Positions 13,601 to 26,200 of a stretch of 64,000 bases of DNA are shown piece by piece. The stretch comes from Cyclaneusma minus. Its lineage: Eukaryota > Ascomycota > Leotiomycetes > Marthamycetales > Marthamycetaceae. The position numbers and the translations under genes are program-made. The notes beneath the pieces were generated by a model. That model worked only from the letters and a program-made list of their open reading frames with translations. It had not been told where the DNA came from and did not search any database. Each line of letters starts with the position of its first letter. Positions within the stretch are counted from its first letter, which is position 1. The stretch is taken from assembly GCA_037179335.1 (NCBI GenBank), contig JAKZHN010000067.1, positions 1 to 64,000 of the forward strand, written 5' to 3'.

Positions 13601-15142
13601 TATTATATCCAATTTAATATAAATTTTAATTTGGTATATAGCATTATTAATTTTGCAAATTAATAAAAATAAATAGCAATTTTTAATAATAATGATATTT
13701 AAACTTTAATAATCCTAATATATCCTTATTTTATTATTGGATTTAATTACCAATATAAATAATACAATATACTTAGCTTTTAATTTACGGATAAAGCCTT
13801 TAGCTAAATATTTATCCAGCTATTTGCAAACGCAAATTAGCTTTTTTAGCAAAAAAAACCAATTTTTTAATATAAAAATTTCTTACCCGGTATTAGCTTA
13901 ATTCTATAATTTTATAAATGTTTTAATAAAAAATTATTTGCTTTCTATAATGAAAAATCTTTTTATAAATTATATAATTAAATTAAGAGCATAGCTTTAA
14001 TTTTAATTGCAATTAATTCTAATTTGCTTTTTATAAATTCGGCAATATTGATTTTCAATACTTTATTAAATATAAATAATTATTTAATATAATAATAATA
14101 ATAAAATCCTAAAACTTATTTGCAAATAATGTTTGAAATTTAATAATATTTGCGCGGGCTATTAAAATCTTTTAAAACTGGTTTTCTAATAATAGTAAAA
14201 GCATTAATAAAGCTTTGCAAAATTTTCTAGCCTTTTAATTTTTAAAATGCAATTTAGCTTATTCCAAATAATATATATTATTTAAATATTTAATTATTAA
14301 ATAAATATAAAAAGATTTAAAGCTGCGCTTAGCTTAATATTGTTTATATTTAGAAAAGCGATTTAAAATTTTATTATTATAACAATAAAAAAATAAAAGC
14401 ATTAAATAATAATAATAATTTTTTGCCTATTCTGTATATAGTAATGCGAAATCTAAAAACAATTTTTGCAATTAATAAATAACTCGGCTTGCTATTGAAA
14501 ATTATTCGAATACGGATTTCCTTTTAATAATTAATTGCTTTTATAATATAATAGTTTATATTTAAAATAAATACTATATTAATATATAAATTTAGCGTAT
14601 TTAAAAAAATACTTAAATAACAATTGCAAAATTAGCATATTATTAATATTTAAAATAAATAGAAATTTATAATTGGAAAATATAGCAAAACTTAGCGCTT
14701 TTTTAATAGCAGAAATAATTTAAAATTTAAAATTGGATGGCAAGCAAAAAAGAACAATTAATATTAGCCTAAGGTAATTGCTATAAGGATAGTATGTTTT
14801 AATATAATTCTTAATGCATTATTGAAGAATATTATTGCATTAGCTAATATTTAAATTATAGCTATATAGCTATAGCTAGCTAATAATATTTGGAATATTT
14901 GGCAAACATTTAATAATATAAAATAATTATTTTTTAAAATAATCGCCTATAAATATTAATACAATAATTATATAGATTATTTTTGGCTAAAATTTTCCAT
15001 TTGTATAATATAAAAATTAAAAATAGTAAAATTGTTAAATAGGAAATTAATGCTGCAAAATAAAATTTGCATTAATAAAACCAATACCAATATAGCTATT
15101 ATTAATTAAATCATTTATAAAAAAATTAATTGCGCAGAATAT
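10606..15142 (-). mobile_element. Ty3/Gypsy retrotransposon remnant, RIP-inactivated
   Basis: Reading the minus strand, about 13,580-13,385 gives a reverse transcriptase core: KPAFIIYFGLFNFFIILFGL (family: KTAFRTRYGLFEYLVMPFGL), then YNG, then IYFNNAFIYLNN (family: YLDDVLIYS). The catalytic DD is NN. Further downstream on that strand, about 11,700-11,380, the integrase C-terminal part reads LAKFALNN and ILFFANYNYY (family: LAEFAYNN, TPFFANYGYHP), followed by FIYINIKNIKTN. RT before integrase is Gypsy order. Stops are frequent. I could not define its LTRs. Its 5' (right) side runs into the LTR of another Copia element at 15,143, so it may be split by it or truncated. Confidence 0.82.
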
Positions 15143-15350
15143 TAATAAAAAGGGCATTTAATCTGGTATAACTTGATATAAAACGCTGATTATAAAGGTA
15201 AATAAAATATTGTATTAATTGCTTAAAATTTTAAATTAAAAGCGTTTTTAAATTGTAAATATTTAATTATAAAAAACGCTAATCCTATTCTAATTAAACA
15301 AAATACTATATAATTACCTTTATAATAATTATTGCACCTATTCCTTAATA
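15143..15350 (-). repeat. 3' LTR of the second Copia element
   Basis: Aligns without gaps to 20,573-20,780. Shared blocks include TATAAAGGTAAATAAAATAT and ATTGCTTAAAATTTTAAATT. In the most diverged part (15,271-15,330 against 20,701-20,760) the differences are transitions, with this copy the more A/T-rich one. RNase H of the element lies just inside it on the minus strand. Confidence 0.87.
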
Positions 15351-18300
15351 CTTTTTTATAAAAGCTATTTTATAAATTTATATAATTACTTTTAATATTT
15401 TGATAAATTTTTTAAATTTAATGTTTTACAATAGCTTAATTAATTTAATGGCCACTATTCTATCCATTGGCATATATTTAATAATAATTTTTCCATTTTT
15501 CTTTAAATCCCTAATAAAATAATAAAAAACATTTATATACTTTGTTTTTTTTTTAAAATTTTGGGATTTTTAATTAGGTATAAAAATCCAATATTGTTTT
15601 TAAATATACAAATACTATTTGGGTTTTATTCAATATATTATAAATAATCTAAATCTCGAAAAATTTAAGCTAGCCATTAACCTTGCTTAGTATAAAACAA
15701 AAAAGCAATATATTTAAATTTGGTAAATAAAGTAATTACAAATTTCTATTTCTTACTGGTTTATGAAATCAATACGCTATAAAATATAGCTATATTTTTA
15801 AAAACGCTAATTGTATTAATTATATTATTGGCCCAATTAAAATCAAAATAAACAACAATTTCAAAATATTCTCTCCTAGGCCTATAATATATTTTATAAT
15901 TTATAATAATATTAAAATATCTTATTAAATTTTTAAATGCTTTATTATAATACTTTAATAAATCAATTATATATTGCATTAATTATCCCACAATAAAAAC
16001 TACATTTAATCTAATAAGCATTATAGCAAATATAAAATTGCTTATTACCTTTTGGTATTTTTTAATATTAATTTAAATATTATTGGAAAAGGAAAATTAA
16101 AAAGCGTTATAATTGGCTATAGGGATTTTTTTAAAATGAACTATAATATTAATAATCCTAAATTAGTTTAATATAATCCAAAAACATTACTCTTAATTAA
16201 TATAAAAGGCCCTGGCTTTCCAATTTTTTATTATTTTTATATTAAGATTTCTTTTTTTAAATTCTTAATATTGAAGCAATTAAGAAGCTTAAAATAAAAT
16301 TAAAAAAAGCTGGGCCGTATCTTTATAAATTGCAATCACATTGTTAATATATACTAAAAATTTAATTCCGCATTTAAAATGCAAATAAATATATAAATCA
16401 GCCAAATTTTAAATAAATTCCTATTTTTTTAATTTAAATTTTATTAAAAAAATTCAATTTCTCGCAATTTATTTTAATTTGTAAAAAAAAAACTTTATTT
16501 TCCAAAATAATAATACCCTTTAAAAAATTTAAAAAAAACTTAAATAGCAGTTTGGCCTTTATAAAAGCGCTTTTAATATTAAATTACCAGTATTTAAAAT
16601 TTTCTCCAATAATAAAAAACAAAAATAATTAAAAATAATTTATATAAATAATAAAAGCAAATATCTCGATATAATCTTTATTATATATTTAATTAAAATT
16701 ATAAGCAATAAATTTAATTTTTTTATTAATAATTTTTTTAATTATATATATTCATTTAATAAAAACCAAATTTGCTCCGGATGGACATTTAATTATTTGC
16801 CAAATTTCGTTATTTAAAAGTAAAATAATTTTTTTTAATTATAGCTGCTTTTTAATATTAGCTATAAATTGATTTTTTTATATATATTTGCGGGATTTTA
16901 ATACCGCAGAATTTTATTGCTAGAAAATTTCTTTTTATAAAAGAATTAATCAAATTATTATAATTTTTATTATTATAATTAATTTATACTAATATAGCAA
17001 TAATAATATGTTATAGCGTTTTCTTTTATTTTTTCGCTTTTTATATTTTGGATTTTGTTTTTATTTAAACCAGTATTACTATTTTTGCATTAGCGCTTTG
17101 CAATTTTCATAAAATGAAAACAATTGCCAAACAGGAAATTTAATTTAGAAAACTTGGTAATTTTAGCGGCGGGTAAATTGGATATATTATTATTATTAAT
17201 TTTGATATAATTATTAATTAAAATAAATGCTGGGATTTTTACTTTTGAAATAGCTTTTATATATGGTTTTTTGGTTTTTTGATTCGACTTTTTTTTTAGA
17301 AAAAAAAACGCATTAATAGCTAATTTTAAAAATATCGATCTGGAAGCATTTAAATTAGCAGCTAAAATCTTTATAAAAATTGTTGTATTAAATATTATAT
17401 TAAATATGCTATATTATAGCATTTTTAATATATTATAATTAAAACTTTATATTATACCAATTGATTTTTTAAAAATTGGCCTTTTTTTAAATTTAATTTT
17501 CGCTAATTTTAACAATTTATTTTATACGGTATCTAATAATGTAAATTATATTATAATATTTAATATAGCAATAAAAAGCAATACATTTTTTTTGCAAACG
17601 GATTGGTGGGAGTATAATTGCTATTAATATTTTTAGCAAATTGTTTTTTGCTATTGCTATTTTTAAAGTTTAAAAAACAATTAATAGAATTTTAATCCAA
17701 AAGATTATTTGGTATTTCTTATGTTTTGGAAATATTGCGAATTCGCAAATTAATAATTTTCCCAAATATTAATTTTATTACCCGCAAATAGCTGGTTTAA
17801 ATAATTGTTTTATATTTGAAAAAATAAATATTAAATTGCTTAATTAGAAATCTAAATTGCTTAATTATAATTTTAAAATAATTTATAAAAATATAGACGT
17901 TTTTGGTATTAATTAGCTTATTATAATAGTGTTTTTTTAAAAACAATATTTTAATATAAGTATAATATTTAACGCTAAATACCCTAATATAATTAATAGA
18001 GGGTATAATGCCAATTTAAGTTTTTTTTGAAAAGATTTTATAATTATTAATTATTAAACCTGTAAAATATTGATTTTATATATATGTATTGTATTTAACT
18101 GCCTTGATTTAAAATTTAAGCGGCAATTGGAAGTTTTTAAATAAAATATAGAAATTGGCTTTGGCAATTTAAATCCCTTTTTTAGCAATTTTGTTTTAAT
18201 ATAAAAAAAGGGGAATTATATATCGGCATTTAATATTTTTATTATTATTTTATTTTTTAACAATTTTAAAAAGCTCCAAAGCATTATTAGTTTTGGTAAT

Positions 18301-20572
18301 TTGCATTTTATAACTGCTTTAAAGCTCGATTTTGAAAATCTATTTTTTAAACATAAAAGTAGCAGTATTTTTTATTAGAATTGGAAAAGTTTAAATCTTG
18401 CGTATAAAATTATTAAAAATATATAAAAAATATAGATTTTTTCGCAGAAATGCTATTGGTATTAATTTGCAAATGTTAAAATAAATTAAATCAAAAAGAA
18501 TTTAATAATAAAAACTAAGCTTTTTCGAAAATGCGTTTTTAAATTTAATAGCAATGCAAATTTAATAGCAATGCAAATTTTATAAAAAAGAAATCTTTGA
18601 AGAAATTTTGATAGATTTGGTTAAAATAGTAACCTTTTATAAATTGCCAATAAGTTTTAATTTTATATAATAAAAGTATTAATGCTATAGCTTCCAGCTT
18701 TTTATTTTATATTTAAATAGCTTATATTTTTAAAAGTATTTTAGCAATTTAAAAAAAAGCAATAAAGCATTAATTATTCCAATATTATTATTAGCAATAA
18801 TTCTTTTATTATTATTAAAATTTATACAGAAAATAAAATAAAAACCTTTAATTATAAGATTTTTAATAATAATATTTTTATTCGAATTTTTATATATTAT
18901 ATTATTTTTATTAAAACAAGTTTTTAAATTTAACGCATATAGCTTATATTTTAAAATAAAACTTAATTCAAAATTAAATATAAAAAAATAATTATTTAAT
19001 AATAAAAATAATTAATTTATATATACGATTTTTGCTATTTTTTATAAATGGTATAAATTATTTTTTTACCAATTTTAATAAATTTGCAATAATTAAATAG
19101 TTTGATAATTAAAAAAAAATATTAAAAGTATATATAAAAGCATTAATATTAAAAACCTAAAAAATATAAAGGGCTTTATTAAGGAGTTGTTTTAATAATT
19201 AAATATATTTTGTTTTAAAATCAATTTTAAACATGGCAATTTTAAATCAGGAATTAAATTAAAACTTAATAAAAAATTTCTTAGCATTGGCAGCTATACC
19301 GTTAGTTTTTTCGCTATCAGAGAATTTTAGCTTAGTTTTAAAAAATTGGGCTTTTTATCGGATTTAAATTTATTATTTTAGCGGCGTTAGCAAAAAAAAA
19401 TCTTATTTAAAATATTAAAACTTTAGCAGCAATAGCAAATAGCAAAAGCGGCTTTTTTATTATTAGCAATATTTAAACGAAATTCTTTTTATTTTAATAT
19501 TTTTAATTTATTATTAATATTTATATTATTATTTGCAAATATTAAATTTATAATATTAATAATAGTAATATATTTTAAAAAAGACATTAATAAGCTAAAA
19601 AAAATCTATTATTAAAAATAAATGATTAATTAATATTAGCTAAAATAAATTTGCAATATAAAATTTTAAATAAATTTTAAGCGAGATAAACAATTATATC
19701 GGCGTTAAATAAAAACAATTAAATTTTAATAATATGTATTTATACAAAAATAGCGCTAATTTTATTTTATGTTAAAAATAGTTTTAAAAATTCTTTACTA
19801 AATTATATTATTTGTATAAAGCTTTATTATTATTAAATCAACCTTTAAATATAATATTTAATGCCTTAATTTAAGCGCGCTTATATTGTTTTAATTTATT
19901 CATATTTAAAATATATTTCATTTCATTAATAAAAAGCATTTAAAGCTTATTAATAAGCTTTACAATAGAGCTTCATTTTTAATAAATTTAATAAATTTGT
20001 TTTTAATCATATTAATTAAAAAATTAGTATTAAAAAATAAAAAAATGCGCTATTTGCAAAAACAAAAATTTTAATAACTTTTTTAAATAAAAAGTTTTTA
20101 ATAAAAAATATAATAATAATGAATTAGGCGTTTTTGCCATTAAAATGGATTTTTATATTGCGAAATTATATTTTGTAATTGGTTTTTTAAAGCGTCGGCA
20201 ATGCTTTATTGGGTTTTTTATTATTTAATATAAAAAAAATTAAAAAAAAGGAAAATATATTAATATAGCAGTTTTTTTTATAAATGCTATTAAAGCCAAT
20301 AAACGAATTGGTAATTTTTAATAATCTTAATAATTATAAAAAACTCTTTAGCGATTTTAATTAATTAATAAAATACCATAATTTTATTAATAAAGCAAAG
20401 CGATTTTTAAAAAAAGATAGCGATTTTAATTGATTTTGCAAACAATTGGTATAAATATAATAGTAATAGGGCTTTTTAAAATAAAAATTTTATATTTTTA
20501 TATTTAATTTAATTGTAATAATAAATAACTATTTATTTAAGCATTTGCATTAATTTAAATTTATAATTTATC

Positions 20573-20780
20573 AATAAAAAAAAGCATTTAATTTAATATA
20601 ATCTAATATAAAATACTAATTATAAAGGTAAATAAAATATTATATTAATTGCTTAAAATTTTAAATTAAAAGCGTTTTCAAATTGTAAATATTTAGTTAT
20701 AGGAGACGTTAATCCCGTTTTAGCTAAGCGAAATACTATATAACCATCTTTACGGTAGCTATTGCATTTATTCCTTAATA
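20573..20780 (-). repeat. 5' LTR of the second Copia element
   Basis: Partner of 15,143-15,350. This copy keeps more C and G (for example AGGAGACGTTAATCCCGTTT) and so is the less mutated one. On the minus strand it starts TATTAAGGAATA, which would be TG at the end before a G-to-A change. Confidence 0.87.
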
Positions 20781-22920
20781 TAGAAAATAAAAAAAATTAA
20801 ATAAGCAATAATTTGCTATTAAAAAAGCGAAATTTCAATTTAAAACTATTATATATATTTTGCCATTAGAACAATTCTTTAAAACTGCTAATCTTTAATA
20901 AAGCTGTTTTTTTAAAAAAAATCTAATTCAATTGCTTTTAATTGCAATTTAAATTAAAAGCTAATTATTTCCCTGCTATTAAAACCATTAAATAATTTTA
21001 ATATATAGGCCGGATATTAGAATTGCTATAAAAGAATCTGCCTTTGCTACTGTTTTTAATAAATTGCTATTAAAATTGCTAATAAAAAATAGAGCTGCGC
21101 AATAGAATTGGAAATTTAAATTTGATAGAATAGGCTTAAATAATATAGCTATATTTTTTGCAATAATAATATAAGCTATTTTTATAATAATAATTTTTAA
21201 TCTAGTTTTTTAATATATTGTAAAGCATATTGCAAATAAAATCGAATAGGGCATTAAAATTTATAAAGTCTCCGCTATCCTTATAATTATTTAAAAACTG
21301 CTATTGCTAAAATGGCTGGCGTAATTGGCTATTCCCATTATCATTATTGCTAAATTTTAAAATATTATATTTTAAAATACAATTTTCAAATTTTAACTTT
21401 TTTAAATATATTTTTTATTATGCATATATTTAAAAATAATGATATATAGCTTTTATTAGCTATTAAAATTTATTTTATCCGAAATTTTAAATTGCTAACA
21501 AATTTAATTTGCAAACGCATTAATTACCTTTTCCTAAAAAAAAACTTTCTACTCTTTAATTAAACCAGCCTAATAAATCTTATTTTAAAACTTAGCAAAA
21601 CAGAAAGCATATAGCTAATTATCTCCTTTTTTTTGCTTAGCCTTTTTTGCAAAATCCAAAATAATATAATTAATATAAAAAATTTCTAATATTTTATTTG
21701 CGTTGGTTTATTTTTATTTTACCAAATTTTAAAAATTTTAAATAATATTTAATAAAACCATTTAATATTAGGCCAAATATTTGCCTTTAATGAAATCTGC
21801 TAAATACTAAATATATTTAAATAAAATATTAAAAACATTGCTATCGATTTTTAAAATATATATAATTTTCTTCTCCCAATTAAAATATTTTTTTAAATAT
21901 TTGACCGCTTTAATATCATTGGTAATAAATATTAGTAAATCAATTGCAATTTATTGAATAGCTTTGGTATAGGGCTTTTAAATAATAAAATGCTAAATAA
22001 TAGCTTTTTAATCATTTAAATTGCATTGTAAATCTGCAATATAATCGAATTGCTAAGCAATAATAATATCGATTATATAAAAAACAATTGCGATTTTAAA
22101 AATTATTTTATTTTATTAAATAAAACTCTACCGGAGCTTGCTAATTGATTTAAAATAATCACGCTAAATAAAATAATAATAAATAGCTTTAATTATTGCA
22201 GAAAAGTTAATTTGCAAAAAATTAGCTATATTCTTGGTTTAAATAACTGGTCCGCTTGCAAAAAAACCGCCGCGCTCGTTATTCAAGAATTTTTAAATTG
22301 GGTTCGAATTATTTTAATTAAAGAAACCTTAAATTATTATAAAGCCATTGCTGCTTATATTAATTAAGATTGCAAAATTAATTATATTAATATTATCGCT
22401 TATAAATCTGCCAATTCGAAATTTTAAATCTATTAAATACGAAATTTTAATTCCGCTAAATTAAAATTTTAATAATTTTTTAAAATGCCATTTTTTAATA
22501 AAAATTTTAATTAAATTGCCAAAAGCAATCTCATAAATAGATTAAAATAAATTAAGGCCTTTTAATATAGCTTAAAAGGACCGGAGACCGTGTTATTGCT
22601 TTAATTATTATTGCATTGGCGTGTTATTATAGTAATGCGGGCGAATTTCTAAAAATACGCGTTATTGTAAATCCTAAATAGAATTATTTGGACTTGGATA
22701 TGCCCCGCATATTTTCTCCCGCTACCATAATTCCTACCCACTCCATATCTCTCCCAAAAATTTTAAATTTAATTTCTATTTTAGCCAATAATATAAATAA
22801 AATAATAATTCGCTGCAAATAGCCGTTTGCCAAATCTGCGAAAATACAGAAAAACGTTGCACTAAAAACGACGTTTATATTGTCAATTATTAATATTGCA
22901 AATAATTTAATGCGAAACTT
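20781..22920. other. AT-rich stretch, unresolved repeat remnants
   Basis: RIP-like composition continues to the edge of the block. I recognise no domain. If the second Copia element was inserted into the Gypsy element, the missing gag side of the latter should be here on the minus strand; I could not confirm this by eye. C and G become more frequent from about 22,560. Confidence 0.55.
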
Positions 22921-23279
22921 GGGCTTAATTTGTCATCCGTTGGCACCACGGGACGGATATAGTGGAGCCACAACTTCCGACCGTTCGCTAAAATTTAACC
23001 GTTTATCTACTGTAGGCCAATGGTATAATAGACCCCCCCTACGCCCGTAAGGGAGGCACGTCAGTGTGACTTGATGCCTGGAAGGAAGGCCTCCTGGCCT
23101 AGACCCGAACCGCGACTAATGGGGAAATGGCAAGACAGCTAGCTACCTACCTAGGTATGCTGAATGGCAGCCCACTTCCCCGTCAACGGGGCCCCAGACC
23201 ACCGCCCTCAATTCAAATACAAACCTCAGCTCTTTGCTACCGGCAGTGGCCATAGGCCCGCATTTCTCGTCAAGCAACG
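22921..23279 (+). promoter_or_regulatory. VIP1 upstream region at the AT-block edge
   Basis: Normal-composition sequence begins here. It holds a C-run followed by TACGCCCGTAAGGGAGG (about 23,033-23,055) and no clear TATA box. Only about 350 bp separate the mutated block from the VIP1 start codon, so promoter and 5' UTR must fit in this interval or overlap the block. Confidence 0.5.
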
Positions 23280-26200
23280 ATGGAAGCAGCTGCCATGAAA
23301 GAGACTCAGACAGATAAGAGTCCAAGCCCCGAAGAAACTGCATCCGACCCACTTGTCCCGGCCAGGTCTAGAAGCCATCGACGAAGTCCCTCCTCGCATA
23401 CTTTGCTAACCACTGGTGCCACCGCAAAAGCAATTGTCGACAACACCACCATTCCAGATCGGAAGGGAAGCACCCTGCTGCCCGGCACCACCGGCACCCA
23501 TTCTGCTCGCGCAAGCATTTCTATGCCCCCGCCAAGCCGTCCTCTCCTCCGAACCACGTCTTCAAATAAGCCGACCTCCATCCAAGAGATTCAGCCTGCT
23601 ACCATGGACCCCGACGTTGCTGTCGAGGACTTCGGTACTCCAAAAGCAGACCCTGCCGACATGCAAGATGCTGGGAGACCCGCGCCCCTGCCCGACGCAG
23701 CAACGCAGAGCCGCCGCGTCGGTGCTGACTGCGAGAACAAACGTGTTTCGGTTTCGTCCATATATTCTTTGACTTCAGCCAGAGCAGGAGGAGGCGGAGC
23801 CCCTAGCTCTGCTACATCTGCCAACAGTTCCGACGGAGGATATCGCCATGCGAGCGTGTCTCCCAACTTGGGGGCACACCCTGAGCCGGTCACCTCACCT
23901 ATCTCCGTTACAACCTCTACGGGCCCTTCGTACAATAGCACCAGCTCGAGCAGTGCCCACCAATTGGCCCCAAGAGAGAATACTGCCCCTACAGACCCCA
24001 CGATGAGGCGGCCTACCCCGCGGGGAGACGATCTTCCGCGGGGTCTTCCTATGAGGTCCAGGAGCCGTGCCAAACGCCGTTTCAGCGGAAGTACAGCCGG
24101 CAGCAACCACAGTCCCAGCAGCGACCGAGGCCTCATAGCTAAGGAGAGAGAAGAAGCCAAACCCGCTCCCCTTGGGATTATTGGTGTCTGCGCCCTCGAC
24201 GCAAAAGCTCGCAGCAAGCCCAGCCGAAGCATCCTGAATCGTATAATATCGAAGGGTGAATTCGATGTTATCGTGTTTGGTGACAAGGTGATTCTCGATG
24301 AAGACGTCGAGAACTGGCCAATTTGTGACTACCTGATTTCCTTCTACTCCGATGGCTTCCCTCTGGATAAGGCCGTGAAGTACGTCAGAATGAGAAAGCC
24401 ATTCTGTGTTAATGATGTGCCAATGCAGAAGATCTTGTGGGATCGTCGAATCTGTCTACGAATTCTGGATAAGATCAATGTCCCAACCCCTCATCGCCTG
24501 GAGGTGAACCGTGACGGTGGTCCAAGTGTTCTCACTCCTGATTTAGCACGACATCTAAAGGACACCACAGGCCTGTCTTTAGAGGGCCCTGCAGATGGAA
24601 CGGGTGGGAGCATCATCCCACCTCGTAAAGTAGAGCTTCTCGACGACGGAGACACTTTGAGCGTCGATGGAGCTTTGCTGAAGAAACCATTCGTCGAGAA
24701 GCCTGTCAGCGGCGAGGATCACAACATTTGCATCTATTTTCCCAAAATCCAAGGTGGCGGTGCTCGAAAATTGTTCCGGAAGATTGGAAACAAAAGCTCT
24801 GAATGGGTCGAGGGTCTCGTTGTTCCGCGTGCCATGACAGAAGAGGGGAGCAGCTATGTTTACGAACAGTTTATGCAAGTCGACAACGCAGAAGATGTAA
24901 AAGCTTACACGGTGGGTCCTAATTACTGCCACGCGGAAACTCGAAAATCTCCAGTTGTTGATGGTCTGGTGCGGCGCAACACTCATGGCAAGGAGATTCG
25001 ATACGTTACCGCTCTTTCGAAGGATGAGTCCGCCATAGCAAGTCGTATTGCCACGAGCTTCGGCCAGCAGGTCTGTGGATTCGATCTACTCAGAGCCGGC
25101 GGGAAAAGTTATGTGATCGACGTCAATGGATGGAGCTTCGTCAAGGACAACGACGATTATTACAACCAGTGTGCTAGTATCCTGAAAGAGATGTTCATTC
25201 GCGAGAAACGGAGGAAAGACACGATCTCGGTGCCTTCAAGTGGCATCAACTCTGGCAGCACATCGGAGGGCGACATCAGCCCATCAAATGAAAGCCGCTC
25301 TGGCACGCTATCGAAACTGCCACAAGGCACAGGTGGTGACAAGAGGCATTCAACAGTGAATACCCCCGATCTGTCTTCAGGGGCAACACCGTTTACTTCG
25401 CCTCCTACACTTGAGAAGAACATGACGGGAGCACCACAATTACCCCCGATTCCAGGATTGCCGCCTGCTATGTGTGATACAGCTGTCCTTAGCGCACCTT
25501 CCACCGTCCCTGCAACTCCCACCGCTGAGCTGCCAGATTCAGTTCCTCCGCCGGCTCCCAAGCATACTTGGAAACTCAAAGGCATGGTATCGGTAGTTCG
25601 TCATGCGGACAGGACGCCGAAACAAAAGTACAAGTTCACCTTCCACACAGAACCGTTCATTGCTCTGCTCAAGGGACACCAGGAAGAGGTCCTACTCACT
25701 GGCGAAGCAGCTCTCGATAGTGTTATTGCAGCAGTCGATGTGGCAGTTAGGCAAGGCATAGAAGACAAGAACAAACTCAAAACCCTGAGAAGTGTTCTTG
25801 TTAAGAAAGGCGGCTGGCTCGGCACGAAAGTGCAGATAAAGCCTATGTTTCGCAAACCCAAGAAAGAAGAGGTTGCCCAAAAGGTCGAGTCTGTGCCTGA
25901 GAACACAAAGTCGGAGGAGCGAGAAAGCACCCCGATGTCAGACAGGGAAGGCTCCGGTGACAATCCACTGAAACGGACACCCACTCGCCATGATTCTCTT
26001 TCGGGCGTCACTTTGTCGCGAATCACAGCTGCTGAGGAGAGTCTGGTCCTCGACAAGCTACAGCTGATTGTCAAATGGGGCGGTGAGCCTACACACTCTG
26101 CCCGATACCAAGCTTCGGAACTTGGCGACAACATGCGAAACGACTACCTGCTCATGAATCGGGAGGTTCTTGATGAAGTTCACGTCTTCAGTAGCTCTGA

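Larger units (their letters stand above)
15143..20780 (-). mobile_element. second Ty1/Copia LTR retrotransposon, RIP-inactivated
   Basis: Direct repeats of about 208 bp, 5,430 bp apart, bound this minus-strand element. On the minus strand, 15,979-15,761 gives RNase H: KIYYRPRREYFEIVVYFDFN followed by WANN (family: YSDADWAGD). Positions 16,370-16,321 give GIKFLVYINNVIAIYK (family: LLVYVDDI), the RT active site with DD changed to NN. RT lies upstream of RNase H on that strand, which is Copia order. The LTRs do not resemble those of the first Copia element, so it is probably a different family. No long frame survives. Confidence 0.88.
1..22900. other. AT-rich RIP-mutated transposon block
   Basis: The whole stretch is extremely A+T rich by eye and full of stops in all frames, with no intact gene. 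Recognisable reverse transcriptase, integrase and RNase H fragments of LTR retrotransposons survive in it, riddled with C-to-T and G-to-A changes. The two LTRs of each Copia element differ mostly by transitions. This is the known signature of repeat-induced point mutation in ascomycete repeats. Composition returns to normal between about 22,560 and 22,960. It would be expected to be heterochromatic; that is inference. Confidence 0.93.
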
